From contig NMRB01001356.1 of NCBI GenBank assembly GCA_002633025.1, forward strand, positions 93,083 through 157,082: DNA of 64,000 nt, in the 5' to 3' direction. How positions within the stretch are numbered: position 1 is the stretch's first letter; each line of letters opens with the position of its first letter. The stretch comes from Notospermus geniculatus. Lineage: Eukaryota; Nemertea; Pilidiophora; Heteronemertea; Lineidae. Below are positions 11,396-23,302 of the stretch, one piece after another. The notes beneath the pieces are model-generated. The model was not told where the DNA came from. It worked only from the letters and a program-made list of their open reading frames with translations, and did not search any database. The translations under genes were made by a program, and so were the position numbers.

Positions 11396-11777
11396 CTGAT
11401 TCCCATCATAGAAATGACAGCGAGTTTTTGACCTTAAACCCCAATGGCGATTTCGAAGAAGGTTTCCACGCCTGAATAAATAATGTTATTGACAGCACGA
11501 TTCAACGATACACTGTGGAGTCGTATAAGATACGCATACTGTTGTGAAGAATGCATGCAAATCGTGGAAGATTAAAAACAAGGATTTCGAGTGGGAAAAA
11601 TTCAAGAAATTTAGAAACCCACAAAATGACCTACCTAAATTGAAAAATTAGAACAGTCAAATTCCCCAAAAGTAAATTTTAAACTATAGAAGTAATAAAG
11701 AATGACAAGAGAATAATTATTAAGACAGATAGAAAGTAGCGTTAGACCTGAATTATGCCCTTCTGGAATACACTTAC

Positions 11778-11915
11778 CTGTTGAGTAATTTTTCGAGCAG
11801 TCTATGAGATCTATATCATGAAGTTCGAACTGGGGCAAGGTTAGGTAATCACCTCGCTCGACGGGATCCATTTCATCTAGCCAAGCGAATTTAACGGTGT
11901 CCATGGTATGGCCGA
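11778..11915 (-). CDS. GlyR-like channel, alternative loop C exon, variant A
   Basis: A 138-bp exon, the same size as the equivalent vertebrate GlyR exon. The acceptor is ATTCCTTCTAG and the donor is ACAG/GTAAGTG. Its first two bases complete the split codon from the Cys-loop exon to give Phe, the position of the agonist-contacting loop B phenylalanine of GlyR. The protein begins GHTMDTVKFAWLD, passes LTLPQFEL and ends CSKNYSTG. Joined to AYPC of the M1-M2 exon, this gives two cysteines ten residues apart, exactly as in GlyR loop C. The GlyR loop C tyrosine and threonine are present, and LTLPQF matches GlyR alpha directly. It is the alternative exon nearest the shared downstream exon, and of the three it looks most like vertebrate GlyR alpha. 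Confidence 0.93.
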
Positions 11916-14900
11916 CTAGAAGGAATCTAAAGATCAAATACTGCACATACATGTACATGTACGCTTTTGCGTCACTGCCTCTTGTGCATGACTTACATGT
12001 ATTCTATAAACGTTTGATTTGTTTCTCACTGCCACAGCAAATGAAAATAAATCACAAAGCTGCGACGTCACGAAAACAACCACGACAAGCTGGATGCAAC
12101 ACCGAAGCGCTAAGTGACAAAATAAAAAAAAACACGACATATCATTGCCATTTCAAAAAATATAAAATTTACAGCAAGCTCAATAGATTATAATCAGAAG
12201 CTGTTAGAAATTTTCCAGTCGGCCAACCAAGTTCCTATATACTTACTTCATAGCCGGTGTTAAGTGACATGCGTTCAGGCGAACAAATGACCTCTCTTCT
12301 TGAATGTGAGTATCCGAAATTAAGTCCGGAAAATTCTTGTTGATAACAGTGTTCAGAGGTCCCGACAACGTGGTGGCATCGCTTCCTTGGTTTGCAAAGG
12401 AGGCGAGGAGACAATTGACGGACTGCCAAAACACAGGCAATTTCGTTGTGGTCGTCGTTTGGCGATAGACGCACGGTACAAAGAAAACGCCTCATACGAA
12501 TCTTCTGTGATCACTCCAAAATCAGGCGCCAACCATTTTCACCGAAAGGTGACACTAGTAATTTGACCACCAATGGCGAGGTAGATTTATGCACGCTTTG
12601 GGAGGGATATTGCCGCTATATCGCCTCGCGCATGCGCAGAAAATGACTGTACTAACCAAAAGCGCCGCATAAAATGATTGAAACTTAATTTCGATGGAAT
12701 CAATGAACTGTTCAAAAAATGTAAAATTTAACCTAACCTTATTCTTATAATGCCCTTACGTTATTTCGTGGCTGGTCAACTGCCCAATGAGTTGACCAGT
12801 CCCTGATTATGGAACACCTACATGTACTTTGCCTCCGATACACTCACAACATTCCACTCCTCAGTTCACAAAATTACGTTGATGTCCCCAGTTTACATGC
12901 TATACAAAAAGCAATCTCGTACCGAGAGATTGGTTACGCTCGGCCGAGGTTGGATGTCGCTACACTAAAGTCCGGCGCAGCCTTCGCGCGACCCAATGGA
13001 ATGCGGAAATACGAAATCTGACAACAGCTTGCGGCTAACTAACTACGCCATCTATACCCCCGCGTTACCAACGACAATCGCCTGCACATGACTGGGCACT
13101 CCCAGTCTATTCAAGTTTATTCAAGAGTCGTTTATTGAATAAGATTTGTGGTCAGCCTGTGGTTTGTGGTAAGCCAACTTCCGCATTCCATTGGGTCGCG
13201 CGAAGGCTGCGCCGGACTATACTTCACGCAATTCGTGTGACTTGTAGGACAGTACGATGTCAGACCGCAGATGCGTTGAAATAATTGCAGTATAAAGTAT
13301 TATTCACAAAAATATCCTTAGAAAACTTTTTATGAGCGATCTGTTGTATTTATTAAGGAAAAAAACAAAGCACTACTTGGAGCACCATATAAACTTCGGG
13401 TGAAACGGCCAAAAATTAGTATATATTCATGCGCCGTGTGTAACACACGTGTCTTGGAAACCCCGAAGTAGTCCGTAGCAGTCTCCAGAGATACCAGAGC
13501 GACAACCAACTTCGGCAAGCGTAACTAATCTCTGGGTAGGAGATTGACAAAAATGTTGGGAGATGTGTCCGATTATGCACGACATCTTGTGGCAGAGTAG
13601 TGAACTAACTACAGCGATAGAGAAGCATGGCATGACACACACCACACCAGGGGATACTGTTTGAGGGAGTAAGTCCTGGATTGACTAACATGCACAATGA
13701 TCTTATGAGGCATTCATCAAAAAAATGGCTGAGCAGTCCAAGTGATTTTGCTCTATATCAGGTTGCTATAATCCATAGCAAGTTATCCCTGGAAATTGTA
13801 TAGACTAGATCCTTGTTCCTTGCTACGTGTTTGTTTTAAATATAAATAAATAAAATCGCTTGATTTTGCCTGCAGTATGTAGTCGCGACAAAGACTGAAC
13901 CAAAGTAGGTAAGAAAGTAAAATATCAGTCAGAGTCCATTTTACCAAAATCAGGGAAGTCCTCGCCAATACCGTCTTCATATGCTAGCTGTACAATCCAA
14001 CAAGCACCACGTACTTCGTGGGACCGCAACATATTACGGTTGAACTGGATAGGATTGTATGCATTAGGTGACTCTTTATCCCTCCCCACCTTCATAAGAC
14101 TGGTCTCCTGTCCAACCTATATATAGCCAGTTGTACCACCGAGGTTGGACAGGTACAATGGCCAAAACAAATGGCTGCATACCTTTCATCACTTGAGAAG
14201 TTAAACGAGCTATTATAGCGTGACTAACCCTTCATCAGGTAAGGTAACATGCTTCAAGTCATTCTTTTATGTGTAGCAACACTCTCAATGCCTAATTGGT
14301 ATAGATCGTTCAAATAGATACATGTAGATTTGAACAGTCTTGTCGAGCATGCATATACGACGTTACCTAAAGGTCAAAGGGTACGTCGACCATCGCGAGA
14401 TACAAAACCTAATGCACACAGTTGTGCTTTAAGAGCCAATCATCATACACGCATTAGGCCCACATGTGGGGCCTCAGTCCCATTGTTCGATGCCACGAAG
14501 AGAGCACCAAACAAATGGATAGACGTTCACGTTGGCGTTTCGCGGGCTTTGCGAAATTCTACAGTATGGGCTTGAAGACGGTATTGGCGATGACTGATTG
14601 TAGGCCTACATGTACTTCGTACGTGGATGCACAGTGTAGGCTACGTATATAGATTTAACACATTCAGTGTCGGGCAACACTACTGTAAAATGGACTCCAA
14701 TGAAATTAAAGACAGGTTTGAACATAAAGGAACGCTGGTGCATATGTCCGAAGATTTCTTTTCTGCTGCACGCCAAAGTGTGCTTGCTGTGTGCCCATAA
14801 AATCACGGCGTAGTTTCATTGACAACAATGCGGTTGCTCTACACTACCTCAGCACGTGCGGGCGTTCTCATACCTCCATGCCATCAAGTCGGAAGGAACA

Positions 14901-15998
14901 ACTTTTTCGTCCACGAAGGACAATACACAACCCGTTGATAGCATGGCATCGAAACATAGGCGTTAACTGACTTAGCCATTTCACTGGATAAATGTTGATA
15001 CTTCATTTTAATTTCAGGAGGCCACGTCAATTGATTTCATTGGTTCATAAGGTTTTTGCCCTTGTGCGTTCGATCACGTGGTGCAGTTGATGTGATAAGC
15101 ACGTACATGTAATAAGCACGTGATAAGCACGTGATGGGTGTTGATGTGCATGGAAGTTGAAAAGGCCAATGTACGGCGCGCGGGCAGCAAATACTTGAAA
15201 CAAAACATGAGAAGCTAAGTTAAATCTCTTTCTTGTTAACAAACCCAAAGTAAGAAGACATTTCATATTATACATTTCGTAGAAATCTAAGTTATTTAGC
15301 TTCTTATTGTTGTAAAAACTGACTTTCGTATAACATGCTCGGGAATACCTGATTCCTGACAAGTGGGCAGAGATTGTAAGTTTTTTTTGGTATTCCAACA
15401 AAATAAAGTCAACTGAAAAAAGTGGTTAAGACTCCTTTCAGAAGTCCAACGATGTACCGGAACGACTTGCACATTCATGGCTCCAATCAAATGCCCCAAT
15501 GCATTGTGCATGCACCGTACATTTTTACACTGGAGAGGGCTTTCGAAGAGGGTCCACATGCCATGGAAAAGATCATGGATAAAGCATCTACTTTTTTACC
15601 CCCTTCATAATCATTGGTATCTGTACATGTATTTCATTTCTCATAACATAAATTCCAACGAGGGTCCGCTATTGCCTCTCCAGGCACAGGCATACAATTT
15701 AATGAGGCCAAGAGAGAAGCTATATTTTGCCAGAAAAGCAAAAATACATGTATCTACACCTGTTCTTTTCAAGGCAGATTTGTGGTAAGCGGAAAGCATG
15801 TTAAGTGCGTGATTAGAGCGTTGTAAACGCAATGCACGAGCCAGTGCTGCTAAATGTCGGCTGGAAATAAGGTTTAGTAAATTCACTCAATGCGGAGTTA
15901 CGTCTTTTGAAATAAAAGGTTGAGTGCCTAAACTACTTCTCATGCTTTGTCGAATTTGCATATCGCGCGTGCAATATCACTCCCTTATAGTAACTTAC
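11916..15998 (-). other. Intron between variants B and A
   Basis: A 4-kb stretch with an inverted repeat at 12963-13221, a small inverted pair around 14110-14155 (TGTCCAACCT and its complement), and CACGTGATAAG repeats near 15105-15135. Short open frames (for example 12235-12495, 14330-14575 and 15477-15788) show no domain and no flanking splice signals. Confidence 0.7.
12963..13221. repeat. Inverted repeat with GTCCGGCGCAGCCTTCGCG arms
   Basis: AGTCCGGCGCAGCCTTCGCG followed by CGACCCAATGGAATGCGGAA at 12969-13008 is perfectly mirrored at 13179-13218. The arms are GC-rich in an AT-rich setting. A stem of about 40 bp is possible. Confidence 0.8.
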
Positions 15999-16142
15999 CC
16001 GTGGCGTACGTTGTTGAACAGTTCTGTAATAAAGGTTCGCCATCTAAACTGAATTGAGGCAATTGTTTCGCCATTTCATCGAATTCCACGGGATCCTGAT
16101 CGTCCAAAAATGCAAATTGCACTGTGTCCATGGTGTAGCCGA
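15999..16142 (-). CDS. GlyR-like channel, alternative loop C exon, variant B
   Basis: A 144-bp exon, six bases longer than variant A and in frame. The acceptor is CCCATTCCAG and the donor is CACGG/GTAAGT. It begins GYTMDTVQFAFLDDQDPVEF, passes QLPQFSLDG and ends NCSTTYATG, with the same entry and exit phases as A and C. It alone keeps the tyrosine of the GlyR loop B motif FGYTM; A and C have histidine. The loop C tyrosine and threonine are kept, but the lysine after the cysteine in A is replaced by threonine. Including two of these exons together would stay in frame but would duplicate part of the binding domain, so use should be mutually exclusive. Confidence 0.93.
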
Positions 16143-16529
16143 CTGGAATGGGTTCAGTCAAACGTCATCATCCAAAAAAATAAGCAGATAAAATACCAAT
16201 AGACATGGAGATGCACCTAAAACACGGGGAGGATGGTCTTTGGTTTAAAACTGGCCACACTATTGCAGTTTCTATTTAAAAAATGAAACTACAACGAATT
16301 TTGAAATCATAAACATATTTTGACACGAAAAGCAACAAAGTAGCCATATATGTCAGAGTCATTTCTTTCAGACTGGAAATGCAACCAAAAGAGCACAACC
16401 TTACATCAATTTTCGATGGTGCAATTTTTACCGATGATAAACATAACACGTTACTGATCATAACTAAAAACAGATTGCGACTGTATCATTTTTGCGTTGT
16501 TGATTGCGTTTAATGTTCACTATAAGGGT

Positions 16530-16662
16530 AGGAACACACCTAACGCGATTCGTTGACGCATGCGGCAACGCCTTTGTTATTTTCCGCCGCACTGCACGCA
16601 AACAAAGGTTTTGACGCATGCGTCGCCCAATCGCATGCGAATCGCGTTAGGTGTGTCCCTAG
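16530..16662. repeat. Fold-back MITE, GGAACACACCTAACGCGATT ends
   Basis: GGAACACACCTAACGCGATTCG on the left is mirrored by AATCGCGTTAGGTGTGTCC on the right. The inner arms AACGCCTTTG and CAAAGGTTTTGACGCATGCG also pair. About 133 bp, single copy here. Confidence 0.8.
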
Positions 16663-16904
16663 CCTAAACTGGGTGCTCATTCCGAAATGTCTAAGTGTGC
16701 CAGTACCCAATTAGGTAAAATATGAAATATGTAAATCTTTATACGTCTGTTTCATTTAGACCATCAATAGGCATTAATAGTTCATGATAGTTTCATTTGT
16801 TAACTTTCTAAATAATTAGAATTGAAACGCAAATGCAAAGAAAAATAAGCATGGCGTTATGATGCAAGAAAAAAATGTCATCAGCAGTCTATGGCAGCTG
16901 TTAA

Positions 16905-17252
16905 CCCAGGACTTAAACTTACCAAGAATCTTATAATTTTCTTAGTTATATCTTAGATATTTCTTAATGAGATATTAATAACAAAATCTTACTAAGATTT
17001 TTCTTTCAAATATCTTATAAAAAACCTTATAAGAACCTAATAAGAAAAATCTTAGTAAGATTTTAAAGATTCTTATAAGAATCTTATAAGAACAATCTTA
17101 CTATTATAAGATTTTTCTTAAAATCTTACCATTATAAGATTTCTTACTAATAACTAATATCTTACTTAGAAATAGCTGAGATAGTTCCTAAGAAAATTAT
17201 AATACTCTTAGAAAATGTTCTGGGTAGGTTCTTAGAAAATTGTATGTCCAGT
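16905..17252. repeat. Fold-back element, family E
   Basis: It starts CCCAGGACTTAAACTTACC and ends TTAGAAAATTGTATGTCC. It is filled with AAATCTTAGTAAGATTTT repeats in both directions. It lies between alternative exons B and C. Confidence 0.8.
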
Positions 17253-17652
17253 CCTTATAGAAGAGATTTTATTTCAAATACTCCAGCCAGTTAACACATC
17301 AGATCATAAATGTTGAAAATGCCGCAAATACCTTTGATTTAAAAGATGCAACAGTACTACTTATGGTTTCATAAAAATTAAAATTACCAAACAAAAGCAA
17401 AATGATATTTCATCGCTATATTAATGTATAAGAATCAACCTATTAGTCAATTTTTACACAACTACGATGCATCCAGTTTATTAAATTTGATTAAAAATAA
17501 ATCATACATTGACCTAAGTGTCTTTACCATTTTAATTGCAATGTGTTTGAAATAATAGACAGTTTAAGAGATCTTCTACTCTGCTAACGGTAACACTAAC
17601 GTTAACGTTATTTTTTACATTGAAAATGTACATCAGAAATAGCGTTAGCCAT

Positions 17653-17904
17653 AAGGCCTGTCTACACTATCAACATTTTCAAAATATTTCTGCGACAAAA
17701 CATTTTGAAAACTGTTTTGTAAATGTTGCGGCTTGTTTCAGGATTGATCTCTAGTGCAACATTATCAAAACATGTTTTTAAATTGTTTTGCAAAAGTTCA
17801 CGTTCATCCACACTGTGCAACAACGAAAACAACGGTGTTTTGGAAATGTAGCTGCTGGATGTTTTTGAAATATTTTGGAAATGTTGATGGTGTAGACATG
17901 CCTT
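17653..17904. repeat. Fold-back element, AAGGCCTGTCTACACTATCA ends
   Basis: The left arm AAGGCCTGTCTACACTATCA and ACATTTTCAAAATATTT is mirrored at 17868-17904. The centre also has paired AACATTTTC/GAAATGTT segments. About 250 bp. Confidence 0.75.
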
Positions 17905-20900
17905 TATTAGTGTTATGGTTAACCAAGCAATGTACGTCGAAGCAAGTGGGCTTGGCAAGTAGTTCTTTGCAGATTTTTTGAATGATGGAGTATTGGGTAA
18001 TTGACACAAAAAATGTTTTAAAACGGAAGTCATGTAGTAGTAGTAATGAGGTGAAATAAATTCCCAAAGTGCTTATAATGTTCAAATGTAATTGAAATGA
18101 ATCACGAAAAAAGAATGAGAAATTTGGCACCAGTACGGTGTGTCCATCAATACATTAAGAAAAATCTTTCACAGCATTAGCAAACCATTTCAAATAGAAT
18201 TGAAAATATCATTATTTAGGCTTATCACGTGAGATTCAATATATACATTCATTACATACATGTACATTAAAAAGTTAAGTACGTCAACTTATTACAAAAA
18301 GGTATATACAAAGTAAATGTAATATATTTACAGTTGAGAACATTAACTTTATTAATGTCTGAATCATGCGTTCACAATTACAGACAATGTATATTGAATT
18401 ACATCATACTTTAAGAGTGAAATTCGAGCTTGCGAGTGTGTGTGCATGTTAATGTAAGATGCCTTCGTGTATGCCTTTTGCATGCTTATACAATGTACAT
18501 GAGAGATGACAGAGATCTTTATGATAGATAGTTCTTGGTGCACTACTACATGCAGGGTTAGATACACAGCATTAACCGAGTTACAAATAGATAGAACACC
18601 ATTCAATCAGACGAAACCTACAGCAGATAGTCCTGGCCATGTTCACGTTCACCCATCTGGATGTTGGGATGCATACGCCACTTTACATGTACTCATGTAC
18701 ATGTGCTCATGTACTCAGTGCCAATTAGAAATGAGCACATTCGGTATTCCTTGGAAGCAAATCTGCACAAAGATTTGAAACGCAGTTTCCTACTCTTATT
18801 GATCTGGGGTTTGAAATTTTGAAAATGTGGGTGAAATCTCCTGCATTGAAATAAATGAAACTAAAACTGAGTGCATCTTTGTTGCAGAAAAGTTCATTGA
18901 AAGCGGGCACTGCTGTTTCCAGTAGGACGTGGCAACATGGTAAAATGCGAAAAAAAGCCAACAAAGCTAGCTTTCCCACCGAGGCCAAGGAAACATCTGA
19001 CAGGTCCATATATTTGGGTGCAAACGGTACAAAGATGCACTAATCTATAAGCTAAAGCGTCCGAATCTGTTTATTACGTCACTCATCACGTGTGGCCAAA
19101 CACCGATCAAATTTGACGATCACGAAGTGCCTCAATTCAATCGCATGACGTCTCTTTCATATAAACGCGAAACCTTCAAAGCTATTTTCGAAACCTGAAG
19201 AAACCCACCGCACAGCAAGATAATGCATTTGCCAGCAGGTCGAAAGTATGACTAGAAACATAAATATATCACAACCAGAGTGAATGCCTGAATGTCGACT
19301 TGGGCGAAAATGCTTGCAGCTTGACTACCTTTTTTACCTCTGACCTTGAATGTCGCACGCATGCCGCTCGTGCAAGACTGCTGAATGTCATGCGCCTATT
19401 TTTCACCTCAAACTCTAGTAATCCTCAATAAAATTTCTCTCTTTTCCTCCTGGCTTCATCAGAACAAAATGATCGTTGATTTTGACTTGATTCGAGAGTG
19501 CCAGTGTGACACTGCATAATAAGGAAGTACATGTATCCACTCCACGAGATAGTTTCAGAATGAAATGTCAAAAACATTTTTTAAAAGTGTAAGAATAGAA
19601 GATAGTTTGTTGTTGAAGAAAAGCAGAATTAGGCGAATAAAAATCATGCTACATAAAGTTCTTCTTAAAATTTTTTGAGGATTACTTGTTTCGGAGGCAA
19701 ATAACAAGACACATGGTGAATTAGTATCGCTGTAGCTAAAGCATACCTTGTGATGACATCAGTTTGTGGGTCACTTGCGTAGATCACGTGATCTTTCTGG
19801 ATAAACCACGTGATTTTTGCAAATAAATATATCCCGGCTTTTGAATGTAAGTGAAATTTCCCGAAACAAAATGCAAATTAAGTAAGACTAGAGAAGAATA
19901 AGAAGTTAGTAGACTGCAGATATGTATTGTTAGTATAAAATGGCCACCATCAACCTAAAATTGGCCTAAAACAACAAGGAAAAGGAAGAAAGCCCGTGGA
20001 ACGTCTAACGATGGTTATTTCTTGCTGAAGAAGGGAAGATGCATTTTCATTTGTTAGTTAACAAGTGAATGAAACGATTTCACGTAACACCTGCTCTTTG
20101 GTAGACGTCTTCTGTTCAAATTTTAATGAACTTCAATAAGATGAGCATATGTTTAAAACAATGCTCACCAACTGTTAATACAATATTGATAATTTACCAA
20201 ACTTGACAAACAAAATTATAAATAATAAAGAATGGAAAGTGAAAATCCACCATTCCCAATAATTTCAAAATCAACGTCAATTGACAGATTTTACCTGAAC
20301 GCAGAGTGTTAGAATAAAGAATAAATAATACTCGATTGCGAACTTTCAATTTTTCCATTCTACATAGTGTGCAAATCCCCTAAGGTAGAGATTTTGTCCA
20401 AACTGGTAATTATAACTGGCGTTTCACACACTTCTTTATCCCAGGACAGTAGTGTCCAATTTTTGAAAAGTAGTGAAGGTATGTCAGCTATTCTTGAAAG
20501 TTATCAGTTTTCCTTTTTCTTATAGAGTAAGTGAAAAAAGGCATAAGAAATAAGAAGTTTAAAACTTACGACATAAAGAAAAAAATCAGTTATCGATAAG
20601 AAATCGTGATCATCTGTCAATCAAAAGTGAACACAAAAAAAAGAGCAGATGCTACATTCATATTGCTGACGTCATCACAGTGCGCGCTTTAGGCTTCACG
20701 TGTTTCGCATGCGCATGCCCAGTTGTGCATATGGAATAAAGATGAAATGCATTGTCGTGGTGGTATAACCATGTTAGTTGCTCCACGGTAAAGTTGATAT
20801 GGTCTAAAGAGCCGAAAACTACAAACGTTCGAGGAATGGATTTAAATCACAAGCAGGTTTAGAACGAGGTGAATAGAAAAAGTAGCTGATAATAGATAAG

Positions 20901-21114
20901 GCCACGGGTTTGTGCAATAGAGCCTCTGACATCATAGGTCGCTGCTTTGAAGTACTTTTTTTCAAAACAAAACAAAAATCCTACCAAAAAGAACTTTCCA
21001 ACGGATTTTCTCAAAGTTAGAAAAGATACATGTATAGCTTTGGGAAATAACATTTACGTCTGTGTTGGGAATTATTTGAGTAAGTTCACTCATCTTTTCA
21101 GACCGCTTGAGAAT

Positions 21115-21175
21115 AAGTGGCGGCTCGATTGGGATTCGAACCCAAGGCCTACCAGTAACGAGTCTGACACTTGAG
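21115..21175 (-). repeat. tRNA-like 3' half
   Basis: The minus strand has a clean B box within GCCTTGGGTTCGAATCCCAA, followed by TCGAGCCGCCAC. The T stem pairs, but no convincing 5' half or A box is visible upstream. It is a tRNA-derived fragment or SINE remnant rather than a gene. A family A cluster starts immediately beside it. Confidence 0.45.
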
Positions 21176-21560
21176 AGTTTAAGAGATCTGAGAGTTTAAG
21201 AAATCGCTACGTTATTAACACTAATAACGCTATTTCTGACTTATAATCGCAATGTAAAAAATAAGGTTAATGTTAGTGTTATTATAGTGAGTTTAAGAAA
21301 CCATACGTTATCGTTAACGCTAACGTTAATGACATCATTTTGACGTCACATCGAAAGAATCTGTTACATTTCTTCTGGGGGTGACGTCATTTTGACGTAA
21401 TTAGCGTTAGCGTTAGCGTTACCTTATGGTTTCTTAAACTCACTATTAGCGGGACGATCTCTCTTAAACTCTCTATCGTCCCGCTAACTGTAACACTTAT
21501 GTTACCACTATTTTTTACATTGCATACATGTATGTACATCAGAAATAACGTTAGCGTTAG
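21176..21560. repeat. Nested family A-like fold-back cluster
   Basis: Several overlapping inverted units with ends GAGAGTTTAAGAGATC, GTGAGTTTAAGAAACC and CTCTCTTAAACTC. The clearest is 21287-21444: TA, then GTGAGTTTAAGAAACCATA, an arm of repeated GTTAACGCTAACG, and a mirrored end followed by TA. The remainder looks like an older copy split by this one. Confidence 0.7.
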
Positions 21561-21571
21561 TTTTATCATTA

Positions 21572-21716
21572 GGGAGGTTAAGAAACCAAACGATAAACGT
21601 AAACTTTACGACGTTATTTTTCATACCACACATTAACCAGATTTTATATTGCATTTTCGGTACAAAAATAATGCTGTCGTAACATTTCCGTTGATCGTTT
21701 GATTTCTTAACCTCCC
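21572..21716. repeat. Fold-back MITE, family A
   Basis: Ends GGGAGGTTAAGAAACCAAAC and the complement, flanked by TA. The arms contain ACGACGTTATTTTTCATAC and the mirrored AAAAATAATGCTGTCGTAA. About 145 bp. Confidence 0.85.
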
Positions 21717-21787
21717 TATTAACGAAGTGGTTTCTTTAAAACTCTCGATTTTAAATACTGCGTCACTACGTTTCCCATATCATATCA

Positions 21788-21935
21788 GGGAGTTTAAGAA
21801 ATCAAACGATAAACGTTAACTTTACAACAACGTTATTTTTCATACTACGAATTCACCAGATTATATATTGCATTTTGGTACAAAAAATAACGTTGTCGTA
21901 AAGTTAACGTTTATCGTTTGATTTCTTAAACTCCC
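21788..21935. repeat. Fold-back MITE, family A
   Basis: An almost perfect copy: GGGAGTTTAAGAAATCAAAC at the left and its complement at the right, about 148 bp. It is very similar to the copies at 1407 and 50695, which suggests recent activity. Confidence 0.87.
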
Positions 21936-22218
21936 TATTGTCTAGTAGTTTCGGTTTAGGCCTACATCATCTCAGCTTGTCACATAGTCAGTTTCTTGAA
22001 TTGTTTAAAAAAAGGTCGAATTACTTAGTATCTTACTTAAATCTTCTACAAATCAAAAGGGATGAAATTGAGAAGGGGCCCAAATTGATTGGTTGTTTTT
22101 CACTCCAGAAAGAAACTGGGACATCAAAGCGACCGCTTGCTCGCCAGAGGAAGGCGCTGCGCAACCAACCCGCCACCTGCTATCTTGTAGCCGACATCTC
22201 ACTTCATAGAGGACTTAC

Positions 22219-22371
22219 CTGTCGAGTAATTAAGTACACAATTGATATTCTGAATGTTAACAAGACTGAATTGAGGCATGTCTAATCCGTCGTCGTCGTA
22301 CTCTACAGGACCAGGGTCTGTTTCGGTTTTTGTCAAGAATTTGAACACTACGGTGTCCATCGTGTGACCGA
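22219..22371 (-). CDS. GlyR-like channel, alternative loop C exon, variant C
   Basis: A 153-bp exon, 15 bases longer than variant A and in frame. The acceptor is TCATTTCTATAG and the donor is CGACAG/GTAAGT. It begins GHTMDTVVFKFL, then carries an acidic insertion (TKTETDPGPVEYDDDG) in the beta8-beta9 region, then MPQFSL, and ends NCVLNYSTG. Phases equal those of A and B, and the first bases again rebuild the loop B phenylalanine. It is the most divergent of the three: the charged lysine after the loop C cysteine is replaced by leucine, and the loop F region is longer and more acidic. It is the alternative exon nearest the Cys-loop exon in transcript order. Confidence 0.93.
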
Positions 22372-23302
22372 CTATAGAAATGAAAAGAGAGTGTTTTTAA
22401 AGAAATGCACCGTAACATGTCAATCTCTCTGAGCCCATTTCATCTGCCTCAGGTTTGGGGCAATCCCACGACAAAAGACAATCTTGTGATGGGCTCAGGT
22501 GTGATCAAATTGATCTGGATAAAAATTTCAAACCAATTTGCCAAAAGCAGTGATTGATTTTTTTTTCTGAAATGTGGTGTGGACGTACGTGAAGACTATA
22601 TACTTTAACACAGACCAGTCACATGTGGACAGCAGCACATATAGATAGGCGTTGAAGACAGGAGAAAGCATGCAGGAGGGTTACAGGGTGTGACATACAC
22701 GTTTAGATGCACATTATGCACACTTTGCCATGCAAAACAACGTATACATGTAGAAGGAATGCAAACTTAAGAGCGCTAGAGAGGTTAGCCTAACTGAAAT
22801 GAACAGTGATTTATTTAAGACGTTCGTGTTTTAAGATGGCCTAGATGTTATTCCTTAAAGACAGGTATTAAAATCTTGATTAAGTTGTTAACACATTTTT
22901 GCCCGGAGTAAGCCATGTTATCTTTGAAATACACAGGTGTTATATCTATCTCAACTATATTTAGTTTTTTACTCCACGTTAAAAACACAAAAGGGTAGAT
23001 TTCTTTATTCATTGGAAATGACGTAACTGGCTGGAGTAAAACCAAACAGAACACAGGAATAACGACGGTGACACCAGAGCAAACATGCAAACGTCAATGC
23101 TGATGTGAAATTTAACGGAGGAGGTCGATCGACTTTGCATAAAGGTCTATTCTGGGAGAAATGAATGACATTTCAAAATTGCTGACAATATCAACAAGGT
23201 AACCAGTAAGAATACAAATCCTAAACTAACATATAATTAATACGTTCATTTCATCAATATTTTTCGTTGCACATCGTCGTTTTAAATCACTTCAATTACT
23301 AC

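Larger units (their letters stand above)
7759..11777 (-). other. Intron between variant A exon and M1-M2 exon
   Basis: A 4-kb intron. It contains an inverted repeat at 8374-8886, a partly symmetrical stretch at 9795-9945 with AAAATTAGGTCAT ends, an inverted-end unit at 10465-11395 with an inner pair at 11050-11293, and a run of C at 9767-9776. No exon signature was found. Confidence 0.75.
16143..22218 (-). other. Intron between variants C and B
   Basis: A 6-kb stretch with inverted repeats at 16530-16662, 16905-17252 (family E) and 17653-17904, a tRNA-like 3' half at 21115-21175, and a pile of family A elements at 21180-21935. 18000-21100 shows nothing I can name, only AT-rich DNA with scattered ACATGTA. 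Confidence 0.75.

Noticed and set aside
19125-19145. GTGCCTCAATTCAAT resembling the (L)PQFS codons of the alternative exons, as a fourth copy
   Set aside because: It lies on the plus strand, and no loop B, loop C or splice sites surround it; a chance match.
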